From positions 1 to 64,000 of the forward strand of contig JAZSFD010000107.1 in assembly GCA_045532035.1 (NCBI GenBank): DNA of 64,000 nt. The letters run 5' to 3'. Positions 43,843 through 52,385 of this stretch are shown in pieces. Each line of letters begins with the position of its first letter. Positions within the stretch are counted from its first letter, which is position 1. The notes beneath the pieces were generated by a model. That model made no database searches, was not told the DNA's origin, and saw nothing but the letters and a program-made list of their open reading frames with translations. The position numbers and the translations under genes are program-made. This DNA comes from UMGS1052 sp045532035. Lineage in GTDB: Bacteria > Bacillota > Clostridia > Oscillospirales > CAG-382.

Positions 43843-46032
43843 TCAAAGGTTTTCGGCTTGTTTTATAAACTCGTTCTGTTCTTCAAAGGACAGCTCGTTG
43901 AAATACACATTCCATCCGCATCTGCGCACCTGAAGGTTGCGGTATTTTTCGGGCATTTTCTGTGCCAGACGCAAAATTTTCGGGTCAAAAGCGTTGATTT
44001 GGATGGCAAAGCCGCCCATTTTCATATATGCTTTGATGAGAGATGCTACGCTTTTTATGCCGTCTTCTCCCGAAAAAGCAGAACTGTGAAGCATAAGGTC
44101 AAGAACCGTGCCGTTTGGAATGTCGCTATAATCGACAGATGTGACCGATCTTATAAGAGATGTGACGCCGCCCTTGTCGGTGGCGGTGACGGCACACATA
44201 TTTTTAGACATCGGCTCCCCAAAATGCCGTCCGTCGGCAGAGGCGAGCAGTTTTTTTCCGAAAGAGAAAGCCCAGTCTATCGAAAAAGCACCCAGTCTGA
44301 ACGAACCGCCACGGCAGTTTGGAACACCGTTTATGGTATCGGCGCAGTATTTCAGAATATCGGCGGCAATTCGGTCGGGAAGAGCATCTGCGTTTCCGTA
44401 TTTCGGGTAGTTTTCAAAGAATTCAAGTCTCAGCTTTTCGTTGTCTTTCCAGTCGTTTTTGAGAATTTCAAAAAGCTGAGAAAGTGAAAGTCTTTTTTCT
44501 TCAAAAACCGCTTTTTTGATGGCGGCAAGCTCACCTGCAACAGTTGCAATGCCAAAGACATTTATCGATGTGTTATTGTATTTTGCACCGCTGTCATAGG
44601 CATCGCGAACACCATTTTCGGTGATGCATCCGCATAGCAGGGGAGTGAAGAAAGGCGCCGAATCAACCTCGGGATAAAATCTTTCAAAATCATAGCAGAC
44701 CTTTACCGTAATGTCAGACAAATACGCGATCTGCTGTTTGACAACCGAGTAGAATTCATCAAAGCTTTTGATGTCTTCTATCGGCTTTGTCTTTGCACCG
44801 ACCTGCTTTTTGATATTGAGGTCAAATCCCTGCGAGAAAACATATTCGACGGCTTTGGGCAGTATGATTCGACCTGCGCAGGTGGCGGCAATCTCTTTTC
44901 CTGCACACAAAGGCTCGTAACAGCCGACAGGAACATAATCTTTCGCATCCTCTTTGCTTGCGCCAAGCTTTATGAGAGCAGGTATTACAACATCATCGTT
45001 CAAAAAGAGGATGCTGTTCCGTCCGCGACATATGCATCTGACGGCAAATTCAAGTATTCTGTCGGGAAGATCGTCGTGCAGACGAATCTGTATTTTCGGG
45101 TCGTTGATGTCAAGAGCATCATATTCCTCAAGCATTATCAGCGACAGCTCGTTTGATGCATCCTTGCCGTTTTCGTCAAGTCCGGAAAGGCAAAAGGGGG
45201 TGTTTGCCGTAAAACGCATGGTGTAATAGCGGTAAAAGCAGTGGGAGATAATATTGCGGATGTCCGCTTCGGAAAAGGTTCCTGTTTCAATATCGTTTTT
45301 GTAAAAAGGATAAAGCAGGCTGTCGAGAAGCCCGAGAGTGCGCGCGTTGTTTTCGGCGATAAGGGTTATTATCGAAAAAATCAGCATCTGAAGCTGAAGA
45401 GCCTCGTGAGTGTTGGCGGGGGAATTATTGCGGATGCTGACAAGAGAAGCATGAAGAAGAGCGGCGTTTTCGTTTTCGCCTTTGTGCTCTGCGGCAAGCG
45501 CGATATACCTGTCAATAAGCTTTTGCAAAGCCTTGTAGGAGATTACTATTGATTTAAGAACATAATGTTCACGGCTGCTGTCTTCATATTTTTCCATGTT
45601 TTTTTCGGCGTTTTTGATGATGCCGCCGATGCCGAGGTCAAAAAGAGTTTTGTAATCGGGACAGTTGTGACCGAAATCGGAATCACCTGTGAAAGCACAG
45701 CTTTCATAGCCCAGAAGCTGCAATTCGGCAGATTCGGGGCAGTGGGCTCTCATATTTGCCCACAGCATCTCATATCTTACCTTGCCGGTGATGTTCCTGT
45801 TTTCAACGCCGTAGACAAAAAGCTCGTCGCGGCAGAAGAAGATGCGGGCGTTTGAAAGGATATGGTCGATGACATAAGCTCTGCCGAGAGCGACCGAGGT
45901 GTTCTTGTACTTTTCAAACAATTCTCTGCACTCTTTTTCGAGCACATCAAGCGGTGTGCCGTCTGTCAGAAAAGCTTCTTTTTCGGTATGCGCTTTTTTC
46001 AAAGCCGCCTTGTCAAAGATTGGTGAGAGCAT
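43843..46032 (-). CDS. Glycyl radical enzyme of unknown substrate (PFL-like)
   Basis: 729 residues. The thiyl cysteine is C371 in VPVGCYEP, keeping the glutamate two residues later as in dehydratase-type members (GCVE). The radical glycine is G706 in RRCGWNVYF; Arg-Arg replaces the usual Arg-Val. The NDDVVIPALIKLG segment just before the cysteine loop is shared with the other two glycyl radical enzymes of the window. Probably a dehydratase, lyase or decarboxylase acting on a small diol, amino acid or sugar-derived compound, but the substrate cannot be assigned. Good SD (AGGAGG) and promoter (46085-46057). It is followed by its activase and is divergent from a frameshifted AraC regulator. Confidence 0.9.
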   Translation of the reverse strand: MLSPIFDKAALKKAHTEKEAFLTDGTPLDVLEKECRELFEKYKNTSVALGRAYVIDHILSNARIFFCRDELFVYGVENRNITGKVRYEMLWANMRAHCPESAELQLLGYESCAFTGDSDFGHNCPDYKTLFDLGIGGIIKNAEKNMEKYEDSSREHYVLKSIVISYKALQKLIDRYIALAAEHKGENENAALLHASLVSIRNNSPANTHEALQLQMLIFSIITLIAENNARTLGLLDSLLYPFYKNDIETGTFSEADIRNIISHCFYRYYTMRFTANTPFCLSGLDENGKDASNELSLIMLEEYDALDINDPKIQIRLHDDLPDRILEFAVRCICRGRNSILFLNDDVVIPALIKLGASKEDAKDYVPVGCYEPLCAGKEIAATCAGRIILPKAVEYVFSQGFDLNIKKQVGAKTKPIEDIKSFDEFYSVVKQQIAYLSDITVKVCYDFERFYPEVDSAPFFTPLLCGCITENGVRDAYDSGAKYNNTSINVFGIATVAGELAAIKKAVFEEKRLSLSQLFEILKNDWKDNEKLRLEFFENYPKYGNADALPDRIAADILKYCADTINGVPNCRGGSFRLGAFSIDWAFSFGKKLLASADGRHFGEPMSKNMCAVTATDKGGVTSLIRSVTSVDYSDIPNGTVLDLMLHSSAFSGEDGIKSVASLIKAYMKMGGFAIQINAFDPKILRLAQKMPEKYRNLQVRRCGWNVYFNELSFEEQNEFIKQAENL

Positions 46033-46056
46033 AGCCTTCCTCCTGCCTTTTTTTCA

Positions 46057-46085
46057 AGTATAACCCCAAGCGAAATGAAAATCAA
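46057..46085 (-). promoter_or_regulatory. Promoter of the second glycyl radical enzyme operon
   Basis: On the minus strand TTGATT (46085-46080), 17-base spacer, TATACT (46062-46057), upstream of SD AGGAGG and the ATG at 46032. Confidence 0.65.
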
Positions 46086-46124
46086 TAGACAAAACGAAGC
46101 TTTTGCACTTTTCAAACATAAATA

Positions 46125-46153
46125 TTGACTTTTGACATCGCATCTGATAGAAT
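46125..46153 (+). promoter_or_regulatory. Promoter of the frameshifted AraC gene
   Basis: TTGACT (46125-46130), 17-base spacer, TAGAAT (46148-46153), upstream of an SD (AAGGCGGTG) and the ATG at 46173. Confidence 0.7.
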
Positions 46154-46172
46154 GAAAAAAGGCGGTGAAAAT

Positions 46173-46951
46173 ATGAAAGAGCTGACATCCCGGGAATATA
46201 TTCTCGGCAATATCCATTGTGTTATCAAAAGCTTTATGTCCGAAGGACTTTATGACAACACCCACAAAGGCAGACATTCCGAATGCCTTGTGCTGATAAC
46301 CTCGGGAAATGCGGAGTATTGTTTTGACGGAAGAATTCTTGCGGTCGAAAAGGGGGATGTTATTTTTCTTCCGAAAAATTCACGCTATACCATCAAGGTT
46401 TTTGCTGATTATAAGTTTATCTACACCGATTTTGACATCTGCTCCGAGGATTCGGGTGCCCTTTGCGCCGCAGTTTACAAGCCCGACCGCCAAAAAAACA
46501 GGAGACCTTCCGCAGACTTTTGTTTTATTGGACAAAAGGGGGAAGAAAAAAGCTTACAAAATCCCGAGAGGTTCTTTATTCGATATATGAATTGATAATC
46601 GACACGGTTCTGTCCGAAAGCGAAAAGCAGCTTATTATCGAGCCTGCCCTTCAGCTTATTGTGCTTGAAAAAAACGATAAAAAGGTGACAGTTGAGCTTC
46701 TTGTCGATGCCTGCGGTATAAGCAGTGTGCATCTGAGACGGCTTTTTATGAAGCAATTTGGAATGCCGCCGATAAAATATATCTCCCATCAAAAGATCGA
46801 GCGTGCAAAGGAGCTTTTGAAATACGACAGTTCAAGCATCACAGATATTTCTGAGATGCTGGGTTTTTCGGGCATATATTATTTTTGCAAGTGCTTCAAA
46901 AGGGAAACCGGTCTTACCCCGGGTGAATACCGAAAGCTGTACAGCAAATGA
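46173..46951 (+). pseudogene. AraC-family regulator with a -1 frame break at a slippery A7 run
   Basis: The cupin sensor half (from ATG 46173, SD AAGGCGGTG) is in one frame and the double helix-turn-helix half (to 46951; VHLRRLFMKQFG, LGFSGIYYFCKCFK, GLTPGEY) is in the -1 frame. The switch is at 46493-46499, a perfect A_AAA_AAC heptamer in the zero frame. Without a shift the product stops at 46595 (141 residues, no DNA-binding domain). With -1 it is about 259 residues, a normal AraC length. Explanations are a one-base deletion in an A8 run (mutation or base-calling error) or programmed -1 frameshifting. It is divergent from the second glycyl radical enzyme operon and would be its regulator. 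Confidence 0.8.
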
Positions 46952-46980
46952 TTTCAGCCAAAAAACGCCTTTGTTTTCGG

Positions 46981-47009
46981 TTGACAGAGCGGTGAGAGTG
47001 TGATATAAT
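46981..47009 (+). promoter_or_regulatory. Consensus promoter of galE
   Basis: TTGACA (46981-46986), 17-base spacer, TATAAT (47004-47009): a perfect sigma-A consensus, suggesting strong constitutive expression. Confidence 0.88.
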
Positions 47010-47044
47010 AAATATAAATAACAGGTAATAACAGGAGATTAAAT

Positions 47045-48058
47045 ATGAAAATTTTACTTACAGGCGGCGCAGGCTTTATCGGCTCTCACACAGCCGTCGA
47101 GCTTTTGAATAAGGGCCATGAGGTGGTCATTGCCGACAATTTTTCCAACGCAAGTCCCGCCGTTGTCGAGCGCATCGAAAAGATCACCGGCAAGAGCGTT
47201 AAGGTCTACAACATAGACATTTGCGATTCTACTCTTTGCGACGGTATGTTCAACGCCGAAAAGTTCGATTCGGTCATCCATTTCGCAGGCTATAAGGCGG
47301 TGGGCGAATCGTGCCAGCTTCCCTTGATGTACTATCGCAACAATATTGATTCCACCCTTACCCTTGTGGAGACTATGCTGAAATATGGCGTCAACAACAT
47401 CGTTTTCAGCTCGTCCGCCACAGTTTACGGAATTCCCGAAACAGTGCCGCTTGTTGAAGGTATGCCCACAGGCTGTACCAACCCCTACGGCTGGACAAAA
47501 TACATGAATGAGCGCATCCTCACAGATGCCGCAAGTGCAAACCCCAAGCTTTCCGTGGTGCTTCTGCGCTATTTCAACCCCATCGGTGCTCATGAATCGG
47601 GACTTATCGGCGAAGCCCCCAACGGCATCCCCAACAACCTCATGCCCTATATTGCCCAGGTGGCTGTCGGCAAGCGCGAAAAGCTTTCGGTTTTCGGTGA
47701 CGATTATCCCACCCATGACGGTACAGGAGTCCGTGATTATATCCATGTTGTTGATCTTGCCCGCGGTCATGTTGCCGCCATCGATTATGCGGCGAACAAC
47801 AAGGGCACCGAGATCGTAAACCTCGGCACAGGCGTCGGATACAGCGTTCTTGATCTTGTGAAGTCATTTGAAAAGGTAAATGATATCAAGATTCCTTATG
47901 TCATCGCCGAAAGACGTGCGGGGGATGTGGCTGAAATGTATGCCGACCCCAAAAAGGCAAAAGAGCTGCTTGGCTGGCAGGCCGAAAAGACCATTGACGA
48001 TATGTGCCGCGACACCTGGAACTGGCAGAAAAACAATCCCAACGGCTACGATGAATAA
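47045..48058 (+). CDS. galE: UDP-glucose 4-epimerase
   Basis: 337 residues, an extended short-chain dehydrogenase/reductase that interconverts UDP-glucose and UDP-galactose with bound NAD. The Rossmann motif GGAGFIGSHTAVEL is at the N terminus, the catalytic Ser is in SSSATVYG and the Tyr-x3-Lys pair is in YGWTKYMNE. The C-terminal substrate-binding segments RYFNPIGAHESG and GTGVRDYIHVVDLA are typical GalE. SD CAGGAG precedes the ATG. It is transcribed alone from a consensus promoter, between two glycyl radical operons, and ends at a strong terminator. It may serve the galactose released by the alpha-galactosidase at 6-7 kb and cell-envelope glycans. Confidence 0.97.
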   Translation: MKILLTGGAGFIGSHTAVELLNKGHEVVIADNFSNASPAVVERIEKITGKSVKVYNIDICDSTLCDGMFNAEKFDSVIHFAGYKAVGESCQLPLMYYRNNIDSTLTLVETMLKYGVNNIVFSSSATVYGIPETVPLVEGMPTGCTNPYGWTKYMNERILTDAASANPKLSVVLLRYFNPIGAHESGLIGEAPNGIPNNLMPYIAQVAVGKREKLSVFGDDYPTHDGTGVRDYIHVVDLARGHVAAIDYAANNKGTEIVNLGTGVGYSVLDLVKSFEKVNDIKIPYVIAERRAGDVAEMYADPKKAKELLGWQAEKTIDDMCRDTWNWQKNNPNGYDE

Positions 48059-48063
48059 AAACG

Positions 48064-48090
48064 AAGAGGAACCCTGCGAGGGTTCCTCTT
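48064..48090. terminator. Bidirectional terminator after galE
   Basis: Perfect 12-base stem AAGAGGAACCCT (48064-48075) with AGGGTTCCTCTT (48079-48090) and a GCG loop, followed by a T-rich stretch on the plus strand. It lies between convergent galE and the third glycyl radical enzyme gene. Confidence 0.88.
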
Positions 48091-48101
48091 ATGTTTTTGT
48101 C

Positions 48102-50081
48102 TTAATTGAACTCGCATCGTCTTATGATGTGATCCTGAAAGGTCGTATCAAGCTCATTGAAATATCCGCTCCATCCCCAGACTCTAACCACAAGATTAGG
48201 GTATTTTTCGGGGTGTGCTTTTGCATCAAGAAGCCTTTCGCGGTTGATGGAATTAAGTTGGAGCTGATGACCTCCCAGAAGAACGAAATTTTTCACAAGC
48301 TGCGCAGTCTTTTTTATTCCGATATCGTTTCTTAATACCGAGTCATGGATCTCAAGGGTAAGGGGTCCGCCGTTGATGATATTGGAAAGATCAAATTTTG
48401 TAAACGACTGTATAACCGATAATATTCCATCGGGTCTGACATCGAGGGAGGGGGAAAAGCTTGACGAATAAGGCTCTCCGCTTTTTCTTCCGTCGGCGGT
48501 AGCGGGGCATTTTTCGGCACTGTATATATATTCGTGCGCGCTTCCCGTTCCTGCCCTCCAGATTCCTCCGATATAGTTGGGCTTTCGGTTGATAGATTCC
48601 GAAAAAACACTCATCAGATCGCAGGCAATGTCATCAACATAGTCGTCATTATTTCCCATCTTGGGGCAGGCGCGAAGCTCGCCTCTTAGTTTTTCAAAGC
48701 CTTCAAAATCAGCATTAAGAGCATCAAGAAGTGATTTTTTTGTTATCTTTTTTTCGTCAAATACAAGCTTTTTGACTGCGGCAAGAGCATCGGCTGCGTT
48801 GGCAATTCCCGCACCGTGACATCCGTAATTCAGATACTTCGTTCCGCCCGACCAGTGCCCTGTCAGCGATTCGATGCAACCGTCCATGTAAACCGACAAA
48901 AGGGGATTGGCTCCGTCTCTGTCGTTCCTGCAGTTGTACATAAGCCTGTGGCACTCATCGGATATGGCCGTGCGAAGGTGTCCCATCAGCTCGTCAAAGC
49001 TTTCGCTTTTTTCAAGATGCCCACAGATAGCTTTGTTTACGATAAGCGGGAAATTCATTGTTTCGCGGTTGGGCGCTACGCCGTCGCAATTCGGAATGAT
49101 AAACTCCCAACAGGCGGCGACGGTATAATTTATGGCATCCTCAGGGGCATAGCCGAGCTTTATAAGTCCCGGCACCACCACATCATCGTTGCAGTATTGG
49201 GGAAAGCCAAGTCCTTGCTTTGTAAGAAGTGTCGCAAACTCATAAATCTCATCGGGCGTGTTTTTACCGACACGAAGATTGATCTTGGGATCGATAAGGT
49301 TAAGCTCAAGGGAGGCTTTCATGCACATTTCCGAAAGCTCGTTGTATACGCTGAATCCGTCTTTGTCAAAGCCTCCGAGCATCATGCTCTGCCCATTGTC
49401 TCCCTGCTGTATGCCGAAGTATGTGTCAGAATCAAAATTCAAGGAAATGAAGAAATTTTCGAGTGTTTCGAAAATCTCTTCCTTGCTGACACCTCGCTTG
49501 ATATCTGCAAGATAATAGTCATACATATATTGATCGAAGCGTCCGAGTCCCAGATGGGATGCGGTTGTATATCTCAAGAAATATATGGAAAGCTTGATGA
49601 AAAGGCAGGCTTCATAAAAGCTTTCAGCGGGCTTATGGGGGATTTTCAAAAGAGCGTTGTATAGCTTTTCGTTGCTCGATTCTTTTGCCTGCATTCTCTG
49701 CTTGTCGCAGTATTCAATGCATCTTTCAAGCATTTTTATCATTGCATTTCCCAGCAGCTTTTTTTGGTCGCTGTCGGTTTTTGACATTTGCTCGTTTATC
49801 TGAGAAATGATTTTGTCAAAGCCTGCACTCATCACCCTTTTATAGTTTGGGGTGAGATTTCCCGAACCGTTAGGCAGTGCCGTATCTGTTGTGCGATTGA
49901 ATCCAAAGATATCGCCGTCAAAAGCGATCGGCAGGTCTGCGGATATAAATCCGTCAAAAGCCTGCATTACATCTTCTGCCGTATAGCAAAAATGATCTGT
50001 TGGGCAGGGAAAGTGCCGGCGGACTTTTCTGTATTCCTTTGAGTTCAGAAGCTCAAGAAGCTTTTTTATTCTGTCTGTCAT
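48102..50081 (-). CDS. Glycyl radical enzyme of unknown substrate, short form
   Basis: 659 residues, shorter than most glycyl radical enzymes (usually 750-850), with the N-terminal part reduced. The thiyl cysteine is C324 in AACWEFIIP; a Glu follows two residues later but the glycine before the cysteine is Ala. The radical glycine is G636 in RVWGWSGYF. It shares the NDDVVVPGLIKLGYAPEDAINY segment with the other two enzymes, so the three belong to related groups. Reaction unknown. The activase gene lies directly upstream, ending 9 bases before this gene, so the pair is co-transcribed with the activase first, opposite in order to the pair at 43-46 kb. Confidence 0.89.
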   Translation of the reverse strand: MTDRIKKLLELLNSKEYRKVRRHFPCPTDHFCYTAEDVMQAFDGFISADLPIAFDGDIFGFNRTTDTALPNGSGNLTPNYKRVMSAGFDKIISQINEQMSKTDSDQKKLLGNAMIKMLERCIEYCDKQRMQAKESSNEKLYNALLKIPHKPAESFYEACLFIKLSIYFLRYTTASHLGLGRFDQYMYDYYLADIKRGVSKEEIFETLENFFISLNFDSDTYFGIQQGDNGQSMMLGGFDKDGFSVYNELSEMCMKASLELNLIDPKINLRVGKNTPDEIYEFATLLTKQGLGFPQYCNDDVVVPGLIKLGYAPEDAINYTVAACWEFIIPNCDGVAPNRETMNFPLIVNKAICGHLEKSESFDELMGHLRTAISDECHRLMYNCRNDRDGANPLLSVYMDGCIESLTGHWSGGTKYLNYGCHGAGIANAADALAAVKKLVFDEKKITKKSLLDALNADFEGFEKLRGELRACPKMGNNDDYVDDIACDLMSVFSESINRKPNYIGGIWRAGTGSAHEYIYSAEKCPATADGRKSGEPYSSSFSPSLDVRPDGILSVIQSFTKFDLSNIINGGPLTLEIHDSVLRNDIGIKKTAQLVKNFVLLGGHQLQLNSINRERLLDAKAHPEKYPNLVVRVWGWSGYFNELDTTFQDHIIRRCEFN

Positions 50082-50090
50082 ATTGGCACC

Positions 50091-50945
50091 TCACAGTATT
50101 TTTGTTTCGACACCGGATTTTGAAAAAATATCCGTTCTCGGTGAAACTTCAATGCTTTCGTCAAAATCGGGAGAGTATTTCCGCCCTGTCATGGCATATT
50201 TTCCCCCTGCCATTTTGTTGTAGGGCAGAAGCTCTGCATATCGAACGCCGTGGCTGCAGAGCAGCTCTGCTATGCCCGAAATATTCTCTTTTGTGTCGGT
50301 AACGCCGGGAATAAGAGGAATACGGACGGTGAAATTCTTGCCGCTTTTTGCAAGAAGCGAAAAGTTTTTCAAAATGCCGCGATTGGAAACACCGGTATAT
50401 TTTATGTGTTCGTTTTCATCAAAAAGCTTCAGGTCAAACAGAAAATAATCGGCAAGGGTGATTGCTTTTTCAAAATTTTCATATGAGCAATAACCGCTTG
50501 TCTGTATGGCTGTGTGAAGCTTTCCTTTCAGATATGAAAGACACTCGAACAAAAAATCCGCTTGTAAAAAAGGCTCGCCTCCCGAAAAGGTGATGCCTCC
50601 GCCATTCTTTAGGATACGCTCGTTTTTCAGAAGCTTTCTGCAAAGTTCATCGCTTTCATATTCCTCTCCGCAAATACGCAGGAGATTTCGGGGACATTTT
50701 TCGATGCTTTCTTTGGTGTATCTCACTCTGCCGTCGATGATTTGGGCGTGCTTTTCACATTCACCGCACAAAAGACATCCGTTTGGAGAGCGAACGATCT
50801 CGGGTGCCTTTTTCTGCCCTTCGGGATTGTGACACCAACTGCAGCGCAAAGGACAGCCTTTGAGAAAAACGGTTGTCCTGATTCCCGGTCCGTCATAGAC
50901 CGAAAATTCTTCTGTCGAAAATACTGTGCCGATCATTCCAATCAC
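50091..50945 (-). CDS. Glycyl radical enzyme activase (radical SAM, reduced ferredoxin insert)
   Basis: 284 residues. The radical SAM motif is C31-x3-C35-x2-C38 (GCPLRCSWC), with GGGITFSGGE and FDLKLFDEN motifs further on. The ferredoxin-like insert is shortened: only C57, C60, C63 and a distant C84 (with C92) remain, so probably one auxiliary cluster rather than two. It activates the enzyme encoded 9 bases downstream. Two ATGs lie three codons apart at the N terminus; the first is annotated, and the SD (AAGGAAGTG) fits either. The promoter overlaps that of the divergent AraC gene. Confidence 0.91.
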   Translation of the reverse strand: MIGMIGTVFSTEEFSVYDGPGIRTTVFLKGCPLRCSWCHNPEGQKKAPEIVRSPNGCLLCGECEKHAQIIDGRVRYTKESIEKCPRNLLRICGEEYESDELCRKLLKNERILKNGGGITFSGGEPFLQADFLFECLSYLKGKLHTAIQTSGYCSYENFEKAITLADYFLFDLKLFDENEHIKYTGVSNRGILKNFSLLAKSGKNFTVRIPLIPGVTDTKENISGIAELLCSHGVRYAELLPYNKMAGGKYAMTGRKYSPDFDESIEVSPRTDIFSKSGVETKIL

Positions 50946-50957
50946 TTCCTTTATCTT

Positions 50958-50986
50958 AATATATCAGACAGAAGTTGACAAAACAA
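50958..50986 (-). promoter_or_regulatory. Putative promoter of the third glycyl radical operon
   Basis: On the minus strand TTGTTT (50986-50981), 17-base spacer, TATATT (50963-50958). Its -35 end abuts the -35 of the divergent AraC promoter, so the two promoters share about 12 bases. The weak -35 suggests activator dependence. Confidence 0.5.
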
Positions 50987-51003
50987 GAAATATATTATAT
51001 AAT
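50975..51003 (+). promoter_or_regulatory. Consensus promoter of the AraC regulator at 51033
   Basis: TTGACA (50975-50980), 17-base spacer, TATAAT (50998-51003). Confidence 0.82.
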
Positions 51004-51032
51004 TATAGACAAAAGTTAAGGTTGGTGGTATT

Positions 51033-51800
51033 TTGATAGAGCATCAGATAACAAATTCCTACGGCAATTATAACAACAACGCCTTTATTTATCAGAACCG
51101 CGGTTATCATCCGCATTTCCACGGGAACTATGAGCTGATATATGCCCTGCACGGTAACATTACGATTTCGATAAACGGAGTTTTTGATACCCTTTTTCAG
51201 GGGGAGATGATACTTGTTTCACCGTACACGGTTCATTCTCTTAAAGCCGAAGGGGAATCGCTTATGTGGGTTGGTGTTTTTTCGCAGGATTTTATTTCTG
51301 CATTTGCCGAGAAAAACAAAAACATCAGTTATTCAAAATTCAGATGTGACAAGGATGCCGAGGATATTCTGAAAAAATATCTTTTCACCGAAAAACGCCC
51401 CGAGCATTTTCTTCATATTTCCTGCCTCTATCTTGTCTGCAGCGAGTGCATAAAAAACGCGCATCCCGCCGATTCAAGAGGAGATAACGATTTCAGATAT
51501 AAGGTCACTGACCATATCAGCAAAAACATTTCCGTCGAGCCTTCAATGCTCAGGACGGCAGAGCTTTTGGGGTACGAATATCACTATTTTTCTTCGCTTT
51601 TCAACAACTGCTTCGGAATGAATTTTAAGGCTTTTGTTAACCTTTTTCGATTTGAAAAAGCCTGCAGACTTCTTTCGGACAAGAATTGTGACATAACAAA
51701 TGTATGCTGCGAATGCGGATTCGGCAGCATCAGAAATTTCAACCGAGTTTTCAAAAGCTTCAGCGGTATAACTCCCGGCGAATACAGAAAAAAGCAATAA
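51033..51800 (+). CDS. AraC-family regulator divergent from the third glycyl radical operon
   Basis: 255 residues with an N-terminal cupin sensor (GYHPHFHGNYELIYALHG) and a C-terminal AraC double helix-turn-helix (about 150-253; LGYEYHYFSSLFNNCFG, CGFGSIRNFNRVFKS, GITPGEY). The start is a TTG at 51033, preceded by a GGTGGT SD-like stretch; no nearer ATG is in frame. It has a perfect-consensus promoter and is divergent from the activase/glycyl radical enzyme pair, which it probably controls in response to the substrate. Confidence 0.87.
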   Translation: MIEHQITNSYGNYNNNAFIYQNRGYHPHFHGNYELIYALHGNITISINGVFDTLFQGEMILVSPYTVHSLKAEGESLMWVGVFSQDFISAFAEKNKNISYSKFRCDKDAEDILKKYLFTEKRPEHFLHISCLYLVCSECIKNAHPADSRGDNDFRYKVTDHISKNISVEPSMLRTAELLGYEYHYFSSLFNNCFGMNFKAFVNLFRFEKACRLLSDKNCDITNVCCECGFGSIRNFNRVFKSFSGITPGEYRKKQ

Positions 51801-51801
51801 A

Positions 51802-51832
51802 AAAGGCTTCGGAAAAATCCGATGCCTTTTTT
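51802..51832. terminator. Bidirectional terminator
   Basis: Stem AAAGGCTTCGGA (51802-51813) with TCCGATGCCTTT (51818-51829), one T-T mismatch, AAAA loop, then a T-run. It lies between the convergent AraC and flavin reductase genes. Confidence 0.82.
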
Positions 51833-51833
51833 G

Positions 51834-52352
51834 TCAATTATTCTCATACACTCCCGTGATCTCACAGACATACATCATGTGATAATCCTTTGCGGGATAG
51901 TTTATGCCGATAAGTGTTTGGTCAACGAAGGATTTTTCGTCAAGATACTGACAGAAAAGCTTTTTGCCGACGATGGTAAGCTTTGCTTCCTCAAAGAAGA
52001 CGGCACCGTCGAGAGCCTTTGCATGAAGACCTGCATCACTTATCTTGTCGCAATCTCTGCCCGATATTCTTCCGCATTTTGTCAGGGCATCTCGGAAAGA
52101 TTCGTCAAAGAACGAAAGGGTGACAGTGTCTTGCGCATCGATGAATTCCTTTGTGAAGCGCTGGGGTCTGACAAAACAGAAGAAAACATTTTTGTTCCAC
52201 AAAACACCGACTCCGCCCCAGCTTGCGGTCATTGTGTTGATCTTTTTGTCGGTGCGGTTTTCGTCGCAGGCGGAAATGAGCATCCACTCTTTTCCGATCT
52301 TTGTGAAAGGATTAAAGGAAAGGTCTGATATCTCTTTTTTTGTAAGCTTCAT
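51834..52352 (-). CDS. Flavin reductase-like FMN-binding protein
   Basis: 172 residues with a flavin-reductase-like split-barrel fold. The N-terminal WMLISACDE and NTMTASWGGVGVLW segments match the FMN-binding part of the family, followed by FVRPQRFT and the DAQDTVTLSFF segment. Relatives reduce flavins or act as small NADH:FMN oxidoreductases or redox buffers in anaerobes; the exact role is unknown. Good SD (GAGGTGA). It follows the methyltransferase-like gene after 33 bases, probably in the same transcript. Confidence 0.85.
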   Translation of the reverse strand: MKLTKKEISDLSFNPFTKIGKEWMLISACDENRTDKKINTMTASWGGVGVLWNKNVFFCFVRPQRFTKEFIDAQDTVTLSFFDESFRDALTKCGRISGRDCDKISDAGLHAKALDGAVFFEEAKLTIVGKKLFCQYLDEKSFVDQTLIGINYPAKDYHMMYVCEITGVYENN

Positions 52353-52385
52353 ATGTTCACCTCGTTAAATCTTATGCTTTTTGTT

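Noticed and set aside
48816..49664. A 282-codon plus-strand frame opposite the third glycyl radical enzyme
   Set aside because: Antisense shadow of a conserved gene; sequence is cysteine/valine/lysine-rich without family features.
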